Assembly: GCA_028281065.1 (NCBI GenBank)
Contig: JANQKN010000121.1
Location: 1 to 37,863 of the forward strand
Direction: 5' to 3'
Source of the DNA: Flavobacteriaceae bacterium
GTDB taxonomy: Bacteria > Bacteroidota > Bacteroidia > Flavobacteriales > Flavobacteriaceae
Length of the DNA stretch: 37,863 bases
Numbering within the stretch: position 1 is the first letter of the stretch; every line of letters begins with the position of its first letter. This document shows positions 34,279-37,863 of this stretch, one piece after another. The position numbers and the translations under genes were made by a program. The notes under the pieces are model-generated. The model saw only the letters and a program-made list of their open reading frames with translations. It did no database searches and was not told the DNA's origin.

Positions 34279-37200
34279 TTACTCTTTAATAAGCTGTTGT
34301 ACCAACTTTCCGTTCTTTCCTTCGACTACCAGTACGTAGACCGCACTATCCATAAAGGACAAGTCCAGAATTTTTTGTTCGTCCATTCCCGAAAGGCTGT
34401 ATTCTTGGATACGTCTTCCCAGAAGATCGAAAACCGTTAGGGTTTCCAGTTCAAGATTCAATGGGTTTTGAATCACTATATGATCCTTTGCCGGATTGGG
34501 GTAGATTTCTATGCTGGCTAAATCCCCAACATCATTTTGTCCCAAGATTGATTCTACTGTAAGTGTAAAGTCACAGATTGCTGCATTACCAAAGGCATCT
34601 TCGGCCGATATTGTTACAGTGTAGTTTCCATCGGGAAGTAAGGTTCCTGCTTCAGGATCTTGATCAATAAGAGTCACAGGATCGGTACAATTGTCTATAG
34701 CACTGGCTTCCCCAATGGCAAAATAATCGGGTACTTCGTAGAAAAGATTCCCTGGTCCGGGATCTACGGTCTGATCGGCAGGACAGGTTAATTCTGGAGC
34801 CAAATCGTCCACAACGGTTACGGTGGCAAAACAAGTAGCTATATTACCATGTATATCTTCAGAAAATACTTGAACCGTTACTGGAGTGCCTATATCTTCA
34901 CAATCGAATTCGAAGATATCTACGGCTGTGGTAAATACGCCACAGCTATCGTTATTCGATGCAATTACATCTTCGGGAATAATGGCAGCCGTGCCATTCT
35001 CATCCAGAGGCAATGTAATATCTTCACAAACCAATTCTGGAGCTGTATCATCTACAATAGTAACTATGGCTTCACAGGATGCTACGTTTCCATTAACATC
35101 GATTAGTGTGAGTGTTACTGTATTGTCCCCAATATGGCTACAATCAAAGGTGTCTATGTCTATGGAAGAATCTGCAATTCCACAATTATCGGTGGAGCCA
35201 GCACCAATGTTGGCAGGGGTAATAGTAACCTGCCCAGAAACATCGAGGGAAACCGTGATATCCTGACAAACCGCATTGGGTGGAGTGGTATCCTGTACCG
35301 TTACAACAGCAATACAAGAAGCTTCGTTTCCACCGGCATCGGTCACTGTAACCTCAACATTGTTGTCTCCAATGTTGGAACAATCGAAAGTGCTAATATC
35401 AATAGATGAGGAAGCTACCCCGCAGTTATCAGTAATGACCCCTACTACATCTACTGCGGTTATGGCGGCGCTTCCCGAATCATCTAAAGAAATTGTAATA
35501 TTTTGACAAACCACGGTAGGTGGTTCATTGTCTTGAATGGTTACCGTCGCTGTACAAGAAGCCATATTCCCACTGGTATCGGCAACGGTTAATGTTACTG
35601 TGTTGTCCCCAATATTCGAACAATCGAAGGTGTCTATGTCCAAATCGTAATTACTAATTCCACAAGCATCCGATGAGCCGGCATCGATATCAGCTGGAGT
35701 AATAGTTGCTTGTCCTGAGCCATCCAGTGTTACGGTAATATCTTGACATGTGACTGCTGGGGGTATATCATCTACCACATTTACGGTAACCAAACAAAAG
35801 GCTTCGTTTCCACTGGTATCGGTAACAAAAAGGGCAACCTCTATGGGTTCCACGTCGGAACAGTCGAAAGTGTCAATATCTAAAACATAACTGGCGATTC
35901 CACAATTATCGGTGGAGCCAGCATCAATGTCTGCAGCGGTAATCGAGGCTTGCCCAGAGGCATCGAGGATAACCGTAATGTCTTGGCATACAACGTTAGG
36001 GGGTTCATTGTCTTGAACGGTCACCTCCATGATACAGGAACTCTCATTCCCTGCGGAATCTGCAACGGTCCACGTAACGGTAGTTGTCCCAACAGGATAA
36101 ACCCCCGATGCATCATTGGTGCCCGTATAATCATTGATAGCCTCCAAGTTTGGAATAAAAGCTGTTAGCTGGAATGTATCCGAGCAGTCACTTATTTCGC
36201 CTACATCTTCATCTCCCTCTAGCGTAAAGGTTAAATCTGTACCAAAAGTTGTTATCCAATTGTTCCAAGTTTCCATAGGAACAATAAAGGATCGGAACGT
36301 TCCTACACAACGTGAAGTTTCTGGAGCGCATTCAGAAAAAAGGATTGTTCCATCCGGGCCACTCATTACGAAACACTCATCTGGAGAATCGAACTCACCT
36401 TCAAAATACACCTCCATGGTAACATCCCCAGTTGTATTGGGAAGTCCCACAATGGTTGTAGGAGTGTCTACCAAGTCATTGCTTACAAAAATCATATCTG
36501 TAAGCGGGCCGGTAAATGCAGTTCCTGTATCGCAAATGCCCAAAATATTAGGCGTGGAAACAGAAACATTGGCTTCACAAAGCCCGGGATCTGTGGTGAC
36601 AATAATATTCTCTGGACATTCCATTAGGGGTGCTTCTGTGTCCGTTACAATAACATCCATACTACACGTGTTGCTATTTCCAAAGGCATCTACGGCTGTC
36701 CAGTTTACCGTTGTCGTCCCTACAGGATAACGCCCAGAAGCATCATCGGTTCCGTTAAAATCGTTTGTTATGCTAATCGTGTCGGAGTAGGTTACCTCCA
36801 TTTGAAAGTAGTTCGTGGAACAGGAACTTAAATCTACATCCGCGTCTGCTTGTAGTGTAAATGTAAGGGCAGGGCCGTATGTAGCTACCAAATCATTCCA
36901 AGATGAGGATCCCACGAAAGCAGTTGAACTGTTTTCCGTGCATGCCATTGCATTGCATATATTTGAGTAAGTGACACCATTGGGACCTATAAGTTGAAAA
37001 CATTCATTAGGCTCATCGAAATCACCAGCAAATCGAGTATTAATTACCACGTTTCCTGAGCCTGGAATTACGGGTCGTACCCCATTAAGTAGCGTAGGTG
37101 TATCTGCCAAAGTACCCCCAACAAAATTGAATACAGTCATGGGACCCATAAAAGGGGAGTCACAAAGATCGCTAATAACCGGTGAAGGAATGATAACTTC

Positions 37201-37863
37201 TGCATCGCATCTTCCCAATTCGGAACTAGCAGCTACAGTGGCCGGACATACAATCTCCGGTGCCTCCACATCATTTACGGTTACAGTAAAGAAGCAAACG
37301 TCGCTATTTCCGAAGAGATCGAATCCCTCAAAACCAACTGTTGTAGTTCCTACGGGAAATACACTGCCACTGTCCGGGCCCAAAATCTGAAGTACTTGAG
37401 TCGCAGTACAATTATCAACGGCGGTAGCATCAGGGAAGGTAACCACAGCTCCGCAAATCCCAGGATCATTATCCACAACAATATCTGCAGGGCAAGTTAC
37501 GACTGGCGCCTCGTTATCTTGAACCACAAAATTAAATGAGCAAGTATCTGTATTGCCCGCATCATCTGTGGCAATTACGGTAATCGTATGGCTTCCCCAA
37601 GGTAGAGTCGTACCTAAAGGAGGATTAGATGTCACCGTCACTGCGGAACAGGTATCGCTAGCTGTGGGCAAAGCAAAATTAAGTACAGCTTCACAGGTTC
37701 CCGCTTCGGTTGGCACAACCACATCCGACGGGCAACTGTCCAATACCGGAGGGTTTAAGTCTAAAACAGTGATATCGAAACTACAGGGGGCTGTATTTCC
37801 TGCCTTATCTGTATACTCGAAGGTATTGGTGGTTGTACCCCCGGGAAAGACGCTTCCCCTGGG
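34279..37863 (-). CDS. Giant HYR-repeat T9SS-secreted protein (5' end outside window)
   Basis: At least 1194 residues are visible; the frame stays open to the right edge of the window, so the start and signal peptide are missing. The visible part begins within a HYR domain and contains several more (VTCPADIVVDNDPGICGAVV, IVCPATVAASSELGRCDAEV, MECPENIIVTTDPGLCEANV). Two longer insert domains with CUB-like acidic segments lie between them. Five tandem 80-residue units follow (240 bp each, about 34795-36010), each with a CQDIT, DNCG and FDCS pattern. A T9SS type A sorting domain (IEIYPNPAKDHIVI, ending LVQQLIKE) closes it. Likely a large adhesin or cell-surface scaffold. Confidence 0.88.
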   Translation of the reverse strand, partial: PRGSVFPGGTTTNTFEYTDKAGNTAPCSFDITVLDLNPPVLDSCPSDVVVPTEAGTCEAVLNFALPTASDTCSAVTVTSNPPLGTTLPWGSHTITVIATDDAGNTDTCSFNFVVQDNEAPVVTCPADIVVDNDPGICGAVVTFPDATAVDNCTATQVLQILGPDSGSVFPVGTTTVGFEGFDLFGNSDVCFFTVTVNDVEAPEIVCPATVAASSELGRCDAEVIIPSPVISDLCDSPFMGPMTVFNFVGGTLADTPTLLNGVRPVIPGSGNVVINTRFAGDFDEPNECFQLIGPNGVTYSNICNAMACTENSSTAFVGSSSWNDLVATYGPALTFTLQADADVDLSSCSTNYFQMEVTYSDTISITNDFNGTDDASGRYPVGTTTVNWTAVDAFGNSNTCSMDVIVTDTEAPLMECPENIIVTTDPGLCEANVSVSTPNILGICDTGTAFTGPLTDMIFVSNDLVDTPTTIVGLPNTTGDVTMEVYFEGEFDSPDECFVMSGPDGTILFSECAPETSRCVGTFRSFIVPMETWNNWITTFGTDLTFTLEGDEDVGEISDCSDTFQLTAFIPNLEAINDYTGTNDASGVYPVGTTTVTWTVADSAGNESSCIMEVTVQDNEPPNVVCQDITVILDASGQASITAADIDAGSTDNCGIASYVLDIDTFDCSDVEPIEVALFVTDTSGNEAFCLVTVNVVDDIPPAVTCQDITVTLDGSGQATITPADIDAGSSDACGISNYDLDIDTFDCSNIGDNTVTLTVADTSGNMASCTATVTIQDNEPPTVVCQNITISLDDSGSAAITAVDVVGVITDNCGVASSSIDISTFDCSNIGDNNVEVTVTDAGGNEASCIAVVTVQDTTPPNAVCQDITVSLDVSGQVTITPANIGAGSTDNCGIADSSIDIDTFDCSHIGDNTVTLTLIDVNGNVASCEAIVTIVDDTAPELVCEDITLPLDENGTAAIIPEDVIASNNDSCGVFTTAVDIFEFDCEDIGTPVTVQVFSEDIHGNIATCFATVTVVDDLAPELTCPADQTVDPGPGNLFYEVPDYFAIGEASAIDNCTDPVTLIDQDPEAGTLLPDGNYTVTISAEDAFGNAAICDFTLTVESILGQNDVGDLASIEIYPNPAKDHIVIQNPLNLELETLTVFDLLGRRIQEYSLSGMDEQKILDLSFMDSAVYVLVVEGKNGKLVQQLIKE
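34795..36010 (-). repeat. Five in-frame 240-bp repeats in the giant HYR gene
   Basis: Starts of the CQDIT-like motif lie near 35986, 35746, 35506, 35265 and 35022, so the period is almost exactly 240 bp (80 residues). The copies differ in DNA sequence, so the duplications are not recent. The same unit occurs about three times in the neighbouring gene. Confidence 0.75.

Overview
The window looks like chromosomal DNA of a marine-type flavobacterium (Bacteroidota, probably Flavobacteriaceae). The basis is several C-terminal type IX secretion (T9SS) sorting domains, a FecR protein with a C-terminal DUF4974 domain beside a TonB-dependent receptor with an STN domain, promoters of the Bacteroidota TAnnTTTG type, few Shine-Dalgarno sequences and AT-rich spacers. 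Nothing points to a phage or a whole mobile island.

Layout. (1) 1-4649: a cell-surface signalling unit, made of a TonB-dependent receptor (cut by the left edge), a FecR anti-sigma factor and a divergently transcribed ECF sigma factor. (2) 4779-7880: a DUF1800/DUF1501 secreted-protein pair ending in a terminator. (3) 7990-14783: metG, an unrecognised secreted protein and a class IV-like histone deacetylase homologue in one tight operon, then a CAP-domain protein with a degenerate OmpA-like segment. (4) 14817-16751: a membrane-anchored TPR/LuxR-type regulator on the minus strand. (5) 17009-20650, minus strand, is the most unusual part: small ORFs with their own promoters and terminators, a TPR protein with a lysine-rich tail, a four-helix structured RNA, an array of degenerate tRNA-like elements and a slipin without a membrane segment. 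In part of the array the 3' acceptor strand of one element pairs with the 5' acceptor strand of the next. This gives closed, circularly permuted tRNA-like modules of the kind known from bacterial Y RNAs. (6) 20698-22880, plus strand: an AraC regulator, a 53-residue protein, an AhpD-like CxxC protein and a secreted cupredoxin-like protein. Two identical 17-bp elements lie at the same distance from two promoters here. (7) 22938-24893, minus strand: ankyrin, DUF1801 and alpha/beta-hydrolase genes. (8) 25127-26191: a membrane protein with an iodothyronine-deiodinase-like domain. (9) 26318-37863, minus strand: three large T9SS-secreted proteins (one FG-GAP, two tandem HYR paralogues, the last cut by the right edge) and a second TPR/LuxR regulator.

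How they work together. Regions 1 and 9 are normal flavobacterial surface and secretion functions with dedicated regulators. Region 5 is the best candidate for an under-described system: a predicted RNA-binding TPR protein, tRNA mimics and an SPFH scaffold sit on one strand. No RtcB ligase, TROVE/Ro protein or release factor H gene is present in the window, so a link to RNA repair is inference from gene context and RNA architecture only.
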